Source: an uncultured Lachnospiraceae bacterium (GTDB lineage: Bacteria > Bacillota > Clostridia > Lachnospirales > Lachnospiraceae). From it: DNA of 64,000 nt. How positions within the stretch are numbered: position 1 is the first letter of the stretch; every line of letters starts with the position of its first letter. The position numbers and the translations under genes were made by a program. Shown piece after piece: positions 26,465 to 35,319 of this stretch. The notes below the pieces were generated by a model. It made no database searches, was not told the origin of the DNA, and saw nothing but the letters and a program-made list of their open reading frames with translations. The stretch spans positions 99,098 through 163,097 of the forward strand of contig CAJTPM010000007.1 of assembly GCA_910578085.1 (NCBI GenBank), written 5' to 3'.

Positions 26465-26914
26465 TGCGAGAATACGAAAGAAACTTCCGAATATTTCAAG
26501 TTAATCAATTGCTGATGATTGGTATTGCTCTACTGTACGAATTATAATATCTCTATAATGACAGTAATAAAAAGACTGATTGTGACGGAAAAGGAAGTTA
26601 TCATGAGACCAATCATCCCCAGGTTGTTCGACAGGGAAGAAACGAATCTTGAGAGCGGAAGACTGTTAAAGGATTATGCGAAAAAAGTCCGCTCTGTCCT
26701 CCTTTCCGGAGTTGAATGGATTTTCTGCAGGCAATCTGTTTTCATAAAATATTAAGGTGAACTTAATAGAAAGATCATGTGAAAATATGGTAAGATACAG
26801 AGCAGATAAAAAATATCATGAGCAGAAAAGTACATCAAAGGAAGAAACGAATGTATGGAAGAGATAAAAACATAGGAACACATTCGTAAAGTAATATGTT
26901 ATGGAGGAAGATAA
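26465..26914 (+). other. Gene-poor spacer with one doubtful small reading frame
   Basis: These 450 bases separate the acyltransferase and VanZ genes. The only frame with a ribosome site (AAGGAAG) is 26603-26755, 50 residues beginning MRPIIPRLFDREETNLESGR; it has no recognisable domain or membrane helix. The spacer may be the remains of a deleted gene. The final stretch carries GGAGGAAGA, the ribosome site for the VanZ-like gene. Confidence 0.4.
26603..26755 (+). CDS. Doubtful 50-residue hypothetical protein
   Basis: The start ATG has AAGGAAG 8 bases upstream. The product is polar with a mixed C-terminus ending FCRQSVFIKY. No family is recognised, no operon partner exists, and the frame could be a gene remnant or chance. 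Confidence 0.25.
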   Translation: MRPIIPRLFDREETNLESGRLLKDYAKKVRSVLLSGVEWIFCRQSVFIKY

Positions 26915-27565
26915 ATGGCTTGGGCATTGGGTTTTGGAATAGAAGTTTTTTCGGCGGTGGTCTTTGCAGTACCGGTAGTTTTTATTTTAAGGGTTCTTAT
27001 TTTGAAGCAGCGCGGATTTCCAAAAACAGCAATGCTTATAATTTTTGCGCTTTATCTTACGGCAGTCTTTTCGGTGACAGGCATTCCTTCTGTGATATCA
27101 TGGAACAGGCATCCGGAGTTTAATCTGATACCGCTCCTGGATATTGTAAATAATCCGCTTGCTTATATCAGAAATACACTTCTGAATATTGTGCTATTTA
27201 TGCCGCTTGGCTTTTTGCTGCCGGCACTCTGGAAAAAGTACCGTTCTCTGCGAATGACAGCCGCTGCCGGGTTTCTTTTGTCGTTGTTTATCGAGATCCT
27301 GCAGATCTTCAGCTTTCGTTTGACGGATGTGGATGATCTAATCACCAATACGGCGGGAGCGGTTCTGGGGTATTGTATCAGCAGACGGATTGATTTTAGG
27401 CTGCCGTTCGGGATTAAGGAAGAGGAAAACGGGAAGGGCAGCAGATGGGAACCGATTATTCTGTTTGGGATCGTTTTTCTGATCAGCTTCTTTCTGAAAC
27501 CGGTTTTATCGAATGCGATCTGGGATGGTGTGCTGGAAAGTTCGTTGTGGGAGAGTATAAAATGA
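26915..27565 (+). CDS. VanZ-like membrane protein
   Basis: A 216-residue protein with about five membrane helices. The VanZ core is visible: FNLIPLLDIV, NIVLFMPLGFLLPALW, SLFIEILQIFSFRLTDVDDL and NTAGAVLGY. VanZ proteins give low-level teicoplanin resistance in the Van operon, but most genomic copies have no known role. The start follows GGAGGAAGATAA. No van genes are nearby, so a resistance function should not be assumed. Confidence 0.85.
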   Translation: MAWALGFGIEVFSAVVFAVPVVFILRVLILKQRGFPKTAMLIIFALYLTAVFSVTGIPSVISWNRHPEFNLIPLLDIVNNPLAYIRNTLLNIVLFMPLGFLLPALWKKYRSLRMTAAAGFLLSLFIEILQIFSFRLTDVDDLITNTAGAVLGYCISRRIDFRLPFGIKEEENGKGSRWEPIILFGIVFLISFFLKPVLSNAIWDGVLESSLWESIK

Positions 27566-27640
27566 TGTTTGGGAATATCGATCAGGGATAAAAAAGCAAA
27601 GGACAAGCTATGCAGGAGATCAAGGATATGATAGAGGAAA

Positions 27641-27670
27641 CATGATCACGCTTGAAAAAGCGTGATCATG
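27641..27670. repeat. Perfect 13-bp hairpin with GAAA loop
   Basis: CATGATCACGCTT and AAGCGTGATCATG are exact complements around GAAA. The hairpin contains the stop codon of the truncated FMN reductase gene (minus strand), so it sits exactly where the reading frame breaks off. There is no T run on either side, making a simple terminator doubtful. Confidence 0.75.
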
Positions 27671-27996
27671 GCGAAAAAGCGGCCGCCGCTGTAAAATGCG
27701 CGATCCAGGAAAGAAAGGATACGTCCACTGGGATGCGCATAGTATACCGGCGTTCCGAATACGAAACCGTCGGCCTCCTTTGCTTTCGCGATAAATTCAT
27801 TTACCTTGTCATCGGCAAAAATGCAGCCTGTTTCCGTGCACTGCCCGCAGCCGATGCAGTCTCTGACAACGTCTCCTCCCATCTGAAATATTTCATGGGA
27901 AATGCCTTCTTTTTCCAGCTGCTTTCCAATTTCCGACAGCGCGGCGTATGTATTGCCGTTTGGCTTTGCGCTGCCGTTTAACATTAAGACTTTCAT
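27646..27996 (-). pseudogene. Truncated NADPH-dependent FMN reductase (flavodoxin-like)
   Basis: The 116 residues begin as a normal iron-sulfur flavoprotein/FMN reductase: MLNGSAKPNGNTYAAL (FMN phosphate loop), the cysteine motif CIGCGQCTETGC, and GFVFGTPVYYAHPSG. It then stops after FLDRAFYSGGRFFA, where family members continue for about 80-90 residues. The last six residues come from the hairpin at 27641-27670. The ribosome site AGGAGG is intact. The missing half includes part of the flavin pocket and dimer interface, so the product is probably inactive. Confidence 0.8.
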
Positions 27997-28023
27997 GTTA
28001 AGATACCTCCTGTTTGAATTTTT

Positions 28024-28221
28024 TTAATAGAAAGAGTCTTCATCAAAAAGGACATCCCCAACTTTTCCTATAGCAATATATCTGTGCCTATCAAAACTGT
28101 GTTCAAAATCAAACATTTCAATATAATAGGAACCGTTAAAAACATGAGCCGCAGTCTCAAAAGATATTTTATGCTTTTCTTTATTTTTGGTATTTTTATC
28201 TTCATCCCACTCAAACTTCAT
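28024..28221 (-). pseudogene. Truncated BrnT-family toxin, no antitoxin
   Basis: The 65 residues MKFEWDEDKNTKNKEKHKIS to GKVGDVLF match the N-terminal two thirds of BrnT toxins (about 90 residues), which are RelE-fold ribonucleases usually paired with BrnA. After VLF the sequence changes to DEDSFY and stops, losing the C-terminal part with the RIISAR-type motif. No BrnA-like gene follows on the minus strand. It is likely a decayed toxin-antitoxin remnant. Confidence 0.75.
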
Positions 28222-28387
28222 GATAATTAGTATTTCCTTTTATTATTTTAGTATAGCAGAAAAATATTTATTCAACAAGATTATAAAAAATAAGCTTTAA
28301 TCTCCGTCGTTTATGATAATATTTTTAGATAAAATAATTTGTGAGATTTCGTCATCTGCAAAGTCTTATAAGAAAGGGGGAAACAAG

Positions 28388-28870
28388 GTGGATAAAGCAG
28401 ATATTTCTTTTGAAAAATATTACGAAGATGTGCTGCGTTTCCTGAGAGGACTTTCGAGAGATGAATATCTGGCGGAGGAGCTGGCGCAGGAGACGATGTT
28501 CAGGGCGATAAAGTCCATCCGTACGTTCAATGGCGACTGCGAACTGCGGGTGTGGCTCTGTACGATTGCAAAAAATCTGTTCTTTACATACTGCAAAAGG
28601 CAGAAACGCCTGTCTTATGAGGAAACCTGCGAAAACTTTGAAGCGGAAGAAGAATTGTTTGTACAGATCATCGAGGATCGGGAGATGGCTTTTCGGGTAC
28701 ACCGGATACTGCACGATATGAAAGAGCCTTACAAAGAGGTTTTTTCCCTGCGGATATTCGGGGAACTGTCATTTCGGGAGATCGGGGAGCTTTTTCAGAA
28801 GTCGGAGCACTGGGCCTGCGTGACCTATCACCGGGCGAAAGGTATGATACAGGGACGGATAAGAGAATAA
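28388..28870 (+). CDS. ECF-type RNA polymerase sigma factor
   Basis: A 160-residue sigma-70 family protein with region 2 (ELAQETMFRAIKSIRTFNGD and the following LRVWLCTIAKNLFFTYCKR) and region 4 (MKEPYKEVFSLRIFGELSFR, then IGELFQKSEHWACVTYHRAK). It is of normal length for extracytoplasmic-function sigma factors. GTG at 28388 follows AAGGGGG; the in-frame upstream start is less likely. It is paired with a zinc-finger membrane protein 33 bases downstream, the probable anti-sigma factor. The stimulus and regulon are not visible. Confidence 0.9.
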   Translation: MDKADISFEKYYEDVLRFLRGLSRDEYLAEELAQETMFRAIKSIRTFNGDCELRVWLCTIAKNLFFTYCKRQKRLSYEETCENFEAEEELFVQIIEDREMAFRVHRILHDMKEPYKEVFSLRIFGELSFREIGELFQKSEHWACVTYHRAKGMIQGRIRE

Positions 28871-28903
28871 GTATGGAAAACAGGAAGACGGAAAGGAGTT
28901 CAC

Positions 28904-29743
28904 ATGAAAATAGACTGCGATATTATCAGAGACCTGCTCCCTCTGTATGTGGAGGGGCTTGTCAGTGAAAAGAGCCGGGCGGCGATAGAGGAACATCTGA
29001 CGGAATGTGGGGAATGCGGCAAAGTTTGCCGGGAAATGACAGAGCCAGAGCCGCAGCTTTCCTATAACAGGGAGCCGGCGGAAAGCTTTCGAAACTATGT
29101 GAAGAAGGGAAAGAGAAAACTGAGGATCAAAACAGCGGCGATTACCGCGTGTATCGTTCTGGTTGTAGTTCTGATCAGGCTGGTTATGGTCGGCGGGCTT
29201 GTGGCCTTTCTGGCTCTGGACAGCGAAAAGGCGGAGATTTTCGAAGACATGGACGTTAGCCACTATGGCCGATATATGGGAGGGGATGCAGAGGAAGAAT
29301 ATAGAAATAAGTGGGGCATGAAAGAGGAGATCTTTCCGAGGGAGATCACGGAAGAGATGCAGGTAAAAGACTACAAAATGGTGTATTATAATCCCTGGGA
29401 TGCGCAGTATCTGAGCTATCTGGCGGTGGAATATGACGAGGGGGCTTATGAGGAGGAAGTTAAGCGGCTGAAAAACTATGCATCCACGGAATACCTGGGA
29501 TATTACGGGGCGGAGGGATTTGCGGAAGGGTATTCGCCGCTTGCCGTGGAGGCTGATCCCTATTACGGTTTTGTGTATGCGCTGGAAACGAGGGAGAGAC
29601 AGATCGTGTATGTGGAACTGATCTTCTGCAATTATTTTTTTGATCTGGATTACAGGGAGATGATCCCGACGGAGTATCTGCCTGTAGGGTTTGATGCAAA
29701 TAAGGATAACGCATACAGGAAACAGATGCTAAAAAGAAAGTAA
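28904..29743 (+). CDS. Membrane-bound zinc-finger anti-sigma factor
   Basis: A 279-residue protein. The N-terminal anti-sigma zinc finger (zf-HC2) has the pattern CDIIRDLLPLYVEGLVS, then HLTECGECGKVC, i.e. the HxxxCxxC set. A single membrane helix lies at about 78-100 (ITACIVLVVVLIRLVMVGGL) and the remaining 180 residues are extracellular, acidic and rich in Tyr, without a known domain. It follows the sigma gene, so it probably holds that sigma inactive at the membrane until an outside signal arrives. Confidence 0.85.
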   Translation: MKIDCDIIRDLLPLYVEGLVSEKSRAAIEEHLTECGECGKVCREMTEPEPQLSYNREPAESFRNYVKKGKRKLRIKTAAITACIVLVVVLIRLVMVGGLVAFLALDSEKAEIFEDMDVSHYGRYMGGDAEEEYRNKWGMKEEIFPREITEEMQVKDYKMVYYNPWDAQYLSYLAVEYDEGAYEEEVKRLKNYASTEYLGYYGAEGFAEGYSPLAVEADPYYGFVYALETRERQIVYVELIFCNYFFDLDYREMIPTEYLPVGFDANKDNAYRKQMLKRK

Positions 29744-29965
29744 AAGAGGTACAGGGGTAAGGCTGACTGCCATGTGTTACGAGACAATGTGATAGAGAAA
29801 AGAACAGGGGTCTCTACACATTGATGGTATGTGACAAATAAAGCAAAGTATGGTAGAATCAGATAACTGACATTGATACGAAAAAGAGAGGCAGAGGATG
29901 TGCCGTTTGAAGATGTGATAGAGATACCTCTCGGATAAATGTAAAAGAAAAAAAGGAAGACAGGA

Positions 29966-30694
29966 ATGTATCGTGTGGGGATATGCGATGATGACAAAAT
30001 ATTCTGTGCCGGGCTTGAGGAGATCATCTGCGAACTGGCGAAAGAACTGTACCGGGAAATAGAGACGGAAGTCTGGTATTCCGGGGAGAGCCTGATACGT
30101 GATCTGGAGCATATGCCCTGCCCGGATATTCTGTTTCTGGACATCGAGCTCTATGAAAAAAACGGGATCGATGTGGGCAGATTTATCCGGGCCGACAGGG
30201 AAGATTATCTGACGCATATCGTCTATGTTTCTTCCAGAGAAGAGTATGCGATGCAGCTTTTTAAACTGCAGCCCCTTGACTTTCTGGTCAAACCGGTATC
30301 AAAAGTACAGGTCCGGGAAGTGATAGAGCGCAGTATGCGGCAGAAAGCGCGGAGCAGAACGCTTTTTGCGTATCAGAAGGGCGGCGCTTTTTTTCAGGCG
30401 CCCTGTGATCGCATCCTGTATTTCATGAGTAACGATAAGAAGGTCATTCTGGTGACAGAGGATGGGAAGGATGAATTTTACGGTAAATTAAAAGATATTG
30501 CGGCGAAACTTCCGGCGGGTTTCCTGATGATCCATCAATCCTACATGATCAACAGCGACTATGTGGCACAGTATACGTATGAGACTGTGACGATGCAGGA
30601 CGGAAGTATTCTTAGTATCAGCAAGCCTTACCGAAAAGCGGTGCGCGGCAGGATCAGGGAACTGGAGAGAGAAAGACTGCATGTGGGAATATAA
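29966..30694 (+). CDS. LytTR-family response regulator (AgrA/VirR-like)
   Basis: A 242-residue regulator. Receiver domain 1-120: acidic pocket GICDDD, phospho-acceptor Asp in DILFLDIELYE, conserved Lys in LDFLVKPVS. LytTR DNA-binding domain about 135-235, with IHQSYMINSDYV and the SISKPYRKAVRG end. It overlaps the kinase gene by 14 bases. Such pairs commonly control bacteriocin, virulence or cell-wall genes and bind direct repeats; a downstream lipoprotein and ABC cluster is a possible target. Confidence 0.92.
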   Translation: MYRVGICDDDKIFCAGLEEIICELAKELYREIETEVWYSGESLIRDLEHMPCPDILFLDIELYEKNGIDVGRFIRADREDYLTHIVYVSSREEYAMQLFKLQPLDFLVKPVSKVQVREVIERSMRQKARSRTLFAYQKGGAFFQAPCDRILYFMSNDKKVILVTEDGKDEFYGKLKDIAAKLPAGFLMIHQSYMINSDYVAQYTYETVTMQDGSILSISKPYRKAVRGRIRELERERLHVGI

Positions 30695-31799
30695 TATCAA
30701 TGTTATCGGCATGGTGATAGCGGCGGCGGTTGTTCTGTTCAATATCGTGCTGTTAAAAAAACTGATTGGAAAGTTTGGCGGAAAGGCCGGGAAGGAGCTG
30801 TGGTTTGCAGTGACGCTTGTCTGTGCGGCGGGCGCCTGTTATCTGATTCCTTATTTTGCGGCAGGGCGGATCTTTGCGATACGGGAAATGCTGGCGGGAG
30901 CGCTGCTGTTTCTGTTCTGGGATATTCTGGTGGAGAAAGTAGGTATGCCGGAGGATACGCCGGAGAAACCGGATAGCAAAAGACAGCTGCCTGTGGCGGT
31001 GATCCCTCTGGCCGAGGTCCTTATACTTGCCTGTCTGTTTTGGGGGGATCTGAGGCCTTATTCTCTGGCTGCTGTCTGCTGCGCCTGCATTTTGGCTACT
31101 GATTTAAGCATATTTTATCTGCATGGTATTCTGGTGCAGAATGTTACGCATTTAAGGCAACGGGATATCTACAGGCAGCAGACAGACCACTACAGAAATC
31201 AGCTTGATATGATCGCGGAGTCCAGAGGAAGGATGCGGGCGCTGCGGCACGATATGAGAAATCATATTCTGCATCTGCGCGCGGAGCTGCAGCAGGGGAA
31301 TGAAGAAGAGGCGCTCGCCTATCTGAAGAGCATGGAGGAGGAGTTGCTAAATCCCGGAGAGCATGCAAAAACCGGAAACCGGGAGATCGACAGCCTTTTA
31401 AATTACAAGCTGGAAAGGGCGGAGGAGCTTTTGACGGAAACAGAATACCGTATCAATGTGCCGGCGAAACTGCCGGTAAAATCCTTTGACATCAACGTGA
31501 TCCTGGGAAACCTTCTGGACAATGCCATCGAGGCGGCGCAGGGCAGCGAAAGAAAGTGGATGAAGTTTGTGATGCGGGCGGACAGAGGTATTCTTTTGAT
31601 CCATGTGGCAAACAGTTTCGGGGAAGAACTGAGAAGGAACGGGAAGCGTTTTCTTTCCACAAAGAAGGATTCCGGCGAGCATGGAGTGGGTCTGCAGAAT
31701 GTGAGGCGCATGGTGGAGCGGCTGCATGGGGAGATTGAGTTTCAACAGAAGGAAGAGCTGTTTTCGGTGGATGTGATGTTGTATATGAATGAGATGTAA
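30681..31799 (+). CDS. GHKL sensor histidine kinase (AgrC-like)
   Basis: A 372-residue kinase. About five or six membrane helices fill residues 5-165; a coiled linker leads to the phospho-acceptor motif RALRHDMRNHILHLR, then the GHKL ATPase domain with N box NVILGNLLDNAIEAA and G box GEHGVGLQNVRRM. This is the HPK10 group, which often senses peptides. No AgrB or AgrD gene is nearby. It is translationally linked to the response regulator before it. Confidence 0.9.
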   Translation: MWEYNINVIGMVIAAAVVLFNIVLLKKLIGKFGGKAGKELWFAVTLVCAAGACYLIPYFAAGRIFAIREMLAGALLFLFWDILVEKVGMPEDTPEKPDSKRQLPVAVIPLAEVLILACLFWGDLRPYSLAAVCCACILATDLSIFYLHGILVQNVTHLRQRDIYRQQTDHYRNQLDMIAESRGRMRALRHDMRNHILHLRAELQQGNEEEALAYLKSMEEELLNPGEHAKTGNREIDSLLNYKLERAEELLTETEYRINVPAKLPVKSFDINVILGNLLDNAIEAAQGSERKWMKFVMRADRGILLIHVANSFGEELRRNGKRFLSTKKDSGEHGVGLQNVRRMVERLHGEIEFQQKEELFSVDVMLYMNEM

Positions 31800-31918
31800 T
31801 GAGAAAACTGTCATGAAATGCAGGATTGTATCGAGACTTAATATGCCGGAGGAATATTCAGCCGGATCAGGGACATCCTGAAACTGGTAGTAAAATTCGC
31901 GGATAAAGAGGGAAAAAT

Positions 31919-33052
31919 ATGGAAAACAATGTAACGGATAAAACAGGAATACGAAAAATAACAAAGTGGATCATCGGGGTGGTTACCGTCTGCATACTGA
32001 TCTATCTGGCGATCAGACATCTGGACATGATAGCCGCCGGGATATCCTGGTTTTTCAGGATCACTTTTCCGCTTCTGTTGGGGATCATCATGGCACTGAT
32101 TCTGAATGTGCCCATGCGTCCCATTGAAAAGTATCTGCATATAAAAAAGGAGCAGGTGAAACGTCCCGTAGCTATTGTGCTTTCCCTTGTGCTGGTTCTG
32201 GGCATTTTTACAGGTATTGCATTTCTGGTGATTCCGGAGATAGCAAATGCTGTTCAGCTGATTGCACAGATCGTCATTTCAGCCATTGATCAGGCGGCTT
32301 CCTGGGAAGAGACGGTGGATTTTTCCCGGTTGCCCTTCGGAGAATATCTGAAACAGATTGATATTGACTGGGTGCAATTGAAGGATAATTTAGAAGACTG
32401 GACGCTGTCCCGAAGGGATGTATTGTTCCGGCATGCGGCGGGGGCGGTGAGTTCCGTGACCAGCGGTGTTATCAATTTTTTTATCGGACTGATTTTTTCC
32501 ATATATGTTCTGGCAAATAAGGAGAAGCTGAAAAGTCAAACACGCCGCCTCATCCGTGTCTGGCTTCCGGAGAAGACCGGCGATACGTTAGTTCATGTTA
32601 TCTCTGTATGTAACAGGAGCTTCCGGAATTTTATTGCGGGGCAGGCCACAGAGGCTGTTATACTGGGGACGCTTTGCACTATTGGTATGCTGATCCTTCG
32701 TCTGCCCTATGCGCCTATGATCGGCGCGCTGGTGGGGGCGACGGCTCTGATCCCCATTGTGGGAGCATTTATCGGCACGATTGTGGGAGCCTTTCTGATC
32801 CTGACGGTGAGCCCTTTTCAGGCCCTTATTTTTGTTGTGTTCCTGCTGATCTTACAGCAGCTTGAGGGGAACCTGATCTATCCGAAAGTAATGGGAGCCA
32901 GAATCAATCTTCCCGCCATGTGGGTATTTGCGGCGGTGACGATCGGGGGCAACCTGGCCGGGGCGGTTGGGATGTTACTTGGCGTTCCGGCTGCGTCCGC
33001 TATATACGAACTGCTGAAAGAGGCCACGGAGAAGCGGGAATCTGAGCAGTAA
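31919..33052 (+). CDS. AI-2E family transporter (PerM/YtvI-like)
   Basis: A 377-residue membrane protein with about eight helices. Family marks are the hydrophobic pair near the start, FFIGLIFSIYVLANKEKLK in the middle, and PMIGALVGATALIPIVGAF and QQLEGNLIYPKVMG near the end. The family includes the autoinducer-2 exporter TqsA and various Na+/H+ or osmotic transporters, so substrate cannot be assigned. It has its own GAGGGAAAA site and terminator and is probably monocistronic. Confidence 0.9.
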   Translation: MENNVTDKTGIRKITKWIIGVVTVCILIYLAIRHLDMIAAGISWFFRITFPLLLGIIMALILNVPMRPIEKYLHIKKEQVKRPVAIVLSLVLVLGIFTGIAFLVIPEIANAVQLIAQIVISAIDQAASWEETVDFSRLPFGEYLKQIDIDWVQLKDNLEDWTLSRRDVLFRHAAGAVSSVTSGVINFFIGLIFSIYVLANKEKLKSQTRRLIRVWLPEKTGDTLVHVISVCNRSFRNFIAGQATEAVILGTLCTIGMLILRLPYAPMIGALVGATALIPIVGAFIGTIVGAFLILTVSPFQALIFVVFLLILQQLEGNLIYPKVMGARINLPAMWVFAAVTIGGNLAGAVGMLLGVPAASAIYELLKEATEKRESEQ

Positions 33053-33065
33053 ATCATTTTAAATT

Positions 33066-33109
33066 ATGCCGTTTTCGCCAAAAACCCGGGCGGATTTCGG
33101 CATTTTTTT
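33066..33109 (+). terminator. Terminator after the AI-2E family gene
   Basis: ATGCCG...CGGCAT closes a GC-rich stem (with CGCC/GGCGG inside) and is followed by seven T. Confidence 0.88.
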
Positions 33110-33189
33110 GTCTCGTCCCAAATATATGGTATATACTGCTTTTGAAAAGGCAGTGAGATTGTCATAAAATAAAGCAGGAGGTTACACAC

Positions 33190-34431
33190 ATGATAAAAAA
33201 AAGAATGATAAAAACAGTAACACTGTTTTTGGCGGTGATGGTTTTATTAACAGGCTGTGAAAAGGCGCCGGAGGCGGCAAATGATGACGGGATTTTGCGG
33301 GCAAAGGGCGGTTCCGATGATGCGATAGAAGCCGTTGTAAACGATGAAGAAGAAAAGATGGAAGCCGGAGAGAAAACGCCGGGAGAAATACCGACGGGGA
33401 GTAAAGCAGAAGAGACGTTTTCAGGAGGCGGGACAGTTAATGTGACGCTGGGGGAGGGCGAAAACCGCATGCGGATCGAGGCGGAAGTGAAAGCAGCGCC
33501 GGAAGCGGTGGGTACGCTGATTATGCAGGCGGACAGCAGGCTGAGCGGTGAGACACTGAGGAGCTTTCTGGACCCGCAGGGAGAGGTAAAGGACTATACG
33601 GAGGAGCTGCTTGCGGCGGAGGAAGCGGAGAGAAAACGGGTGGCTGAGATCGATGAAAAACTGGGAGAAGGAAGCAGTATTGTGGAGATAGCCGGAGTGG
33701 GAGACGGAAGCACCCTGGCTCTGACGGACGGAAACAGAAAGGCTGTTTTAGTCGGAAAGACAGGCGCAAGCTTCGAGGATGCTTTCCTGCAGGAAAAATG
33801 CCGTGCGGTGATGCAGGAAAATGTGGAAACGGAGCAGGAGTTGAATGTAAAAGATGAGAAAGCGGGAGAGAGTTCTTTTTCTTTGCAGGAGGCGAAAGCG
33901 CTTTTGATGGAAAAGCTTTCGGTTCTCGGAATAGAGGATATTCACCTGACGAAAGCATATTTTTATGGGGCGGATGATCTTTCCTTTTATGAGCTGCAGT
34001 TTTGCCCTGTTGTGGACGGGCTGCCGGTGGCGTACTGTTTCGGGCAGCATGATATTTCGAGAGTGTACCCCAATGGACTGGCCTGGGTGAGCGCGGAGGG
34101 TGTGGCGGAGATCGGGCTATGGAACTGTCTCATGGAACAGGTGTCGGCAGGGGAGGAAGATACAATTTTAGGCTTTGATAAGGTACAGGAACTGTTGCGG
34201 ATTTATCTGAAAGACGGTCGTTTGCAGTGTACGGAGGACATTCCCTTTTCCACGGCGGAACTGGTATATTATGTGGAGTTGAAAGATGGGAAGCTGGAAC
34301 TTTCGCCAGTGTGGGGCATATATATGGATCTGGAGGAGTATGTGGATTATTGCGGGCAGGCAGAAAGGATAGATTTTGTCTGGACGATCCATATTGACGC
34401 GGTGACGGGAGAAATTTTGGAAGTACAATAA
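33190..34431 (+). CDS. Lipoprotein of unknown function
   Basis: A 413-residue lipoprotein with a basic start, hydrophobic core and lipobox LTGC (Cys22). After an acidic, low-complexity stretch (about 25-75), two regions follow; the C-terminal half (about 220-413) has alternating beta and helix patterns and ends DAVTGEILEVQ, reminiscent of PepSY or YycI-like domains that end in ATGE-type hairpins. It is preceded by GCAGGAGG. It is upstream of three membrane proteins and an ABC ATPase in the same direction, so it may be an accessory sensor of that exporter. No firm family is recognised. Confidence 0.6.
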   Translation: MIKKRMIKTVTLFLAVMVLLTGCEKAPEAANDDGILRAKGGSDDAIEAVVNDEEEKMEAGEKTPGEIPTGSKAEETFSGGGTVNVTLGEGENRMRIEAEVKAAPEAVGTLIMQADSRLSGETLRSFLDPQGEVKDYTEELLAAEEAERKRVAEIDEKLGEGSSIVEIAGVGDGSTLALTDGNRKAVLVGKTGASFEDAFLQEKCRAVMQENVETEQELNVKDEKAGESSFSLQEAKALLMEKLSVLGIEDIHLTKAYFYGADDLSFYELQFCPVVDGLPVAYCFGQHDISRVYPNGLAWVSAEGVAEIGLWNCLMEQVSAGEEDTILGFDKVQELLRIYLKDGRLQCTEDIPFSTAELVYYVELKDGKLELSPVWGIYMDLEEYVDYCGQAERIDFVWTIHIDAVTGEILEVQ

Positions 34432-34504
34432 AGATACAGCTTTTTACAGAGTGAGTATTTCACCTTGCGTCAGACAGAAGAAGGAACAGTGTGGCAGAGA
34501 AGCG

Positions 34505-35317
34505 ATGAAGAGATGGAAAAGAGATAAAATGACAGATTACGAAGGACGGAAAAAGAAAATCAGAGGACTTTTTGTGCAGGATTTAAAGAGGAGCATCCTG
34601 AATCCGAGATTTTTTGTGGGGATCGTGTTTGTACTGGTGATTTTGCTGCCGCCGGCTGTGCTTGATACGCCGTTAAACGGCAGCAGAAGTTATCTGCACG
34701 GGTTTGGAAATGTCTTTCATGCATCGGGATTTTCGCCCTTTGCGGCGGTTTTTCCGGCGCTCGCTTATGCGGCGGTCTACTGCCAGGAACACGGCAGCGG
34801 TTATCTGTGGATGATTCTGCATCGGACGGGCTTTCCGGATTTTGTGAAAGTGAGGGTGGCCACGGTGGCATGTTCCGGCGGTTTGCTGATCGCGCTGCCG
34901 GTTATCATTGTCTGTCTGATCGTCTATATCGGAGGCGCTCACGGTCTCCCGACGGGTACGGACAGCGGGATTATCTCCGGCTCAAGGATTCTCGAAGCGA
35001 TCGCGGTTTACGGCGACTGGTATGTAATTATCGGGAAGGCGATCCTCGGCTTTCTGTTCGGCGCACTGTGGGCGCTTGTGGGATTTGCCTTTGCGGTGTG
35101 GATTCCGAACCGATATGTGAGCCTGTTAGCGCCTTTCATTCTGTACGATGCGCTGTGGCTGTTTATCGGATTTAAGTCCTATAATCCGGCGTATCTGTTG
35201 TCCGGGGACGATGTGAATCGCGGAAATTATCCGCTGGCGGTTTTTATCGATCTGGTTTACATGGCAATTGCGGTGTTGATGATTTATGTGGGAATCAGGC
35301 AGGAGAGAAAAGGTTGA
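34505..35317 (+). CDS. ABC-2-like membrane protein of unknown role (subunit 1)
   Basis: A 270-residue protein with about six hydrophobic segments: one near residue 40, then pairs such as FAAVFPALAYAAVYCQEH and GLLIALPVIIVCLIVYIGGA, ending in a helix near the C-terminus. The architecture is that of ABC-2 type permease subunits. The start is uncertain (ATG 34505 or 34529), neither with a strong ribosome site. It overlaps the next gene region and forms a run with two more membrane proteins and an ATPase. Confidence 0.6.
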   Translation: MKRWKRDKMTDYEGRKKKIRGLFVQDLKRSILNPRFFVGIVFVLVILLPPAVLDTPLNGSRSYLHGFGNVFHASGFSPFAAVFPALAYAAVYCQEHGSGYLWMILHRTGFPDFVKVRVATVACSGGLLIALPVIIVCLIVYIGGAHGLPTGTDSGIISGSRILEAIAVYGDWYVIIGKAILGFLFGALWALVGFAFAVWIPNRYVSLLAPFILYDALWLFIGFKSYNPAYLLSGDDVNRGNYPLAVFIDLVYMAIAVLMIYVGIRQERKG

Positions 35318-35319
35318 GA

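Noticed and set aside
26915..27565. Glycopeptide resistance gene
   Set aside because: Only the VanZ-like fold is present and no vanHAX or vanRS genes are near; most VanZ-like proteins have no link to resistance.
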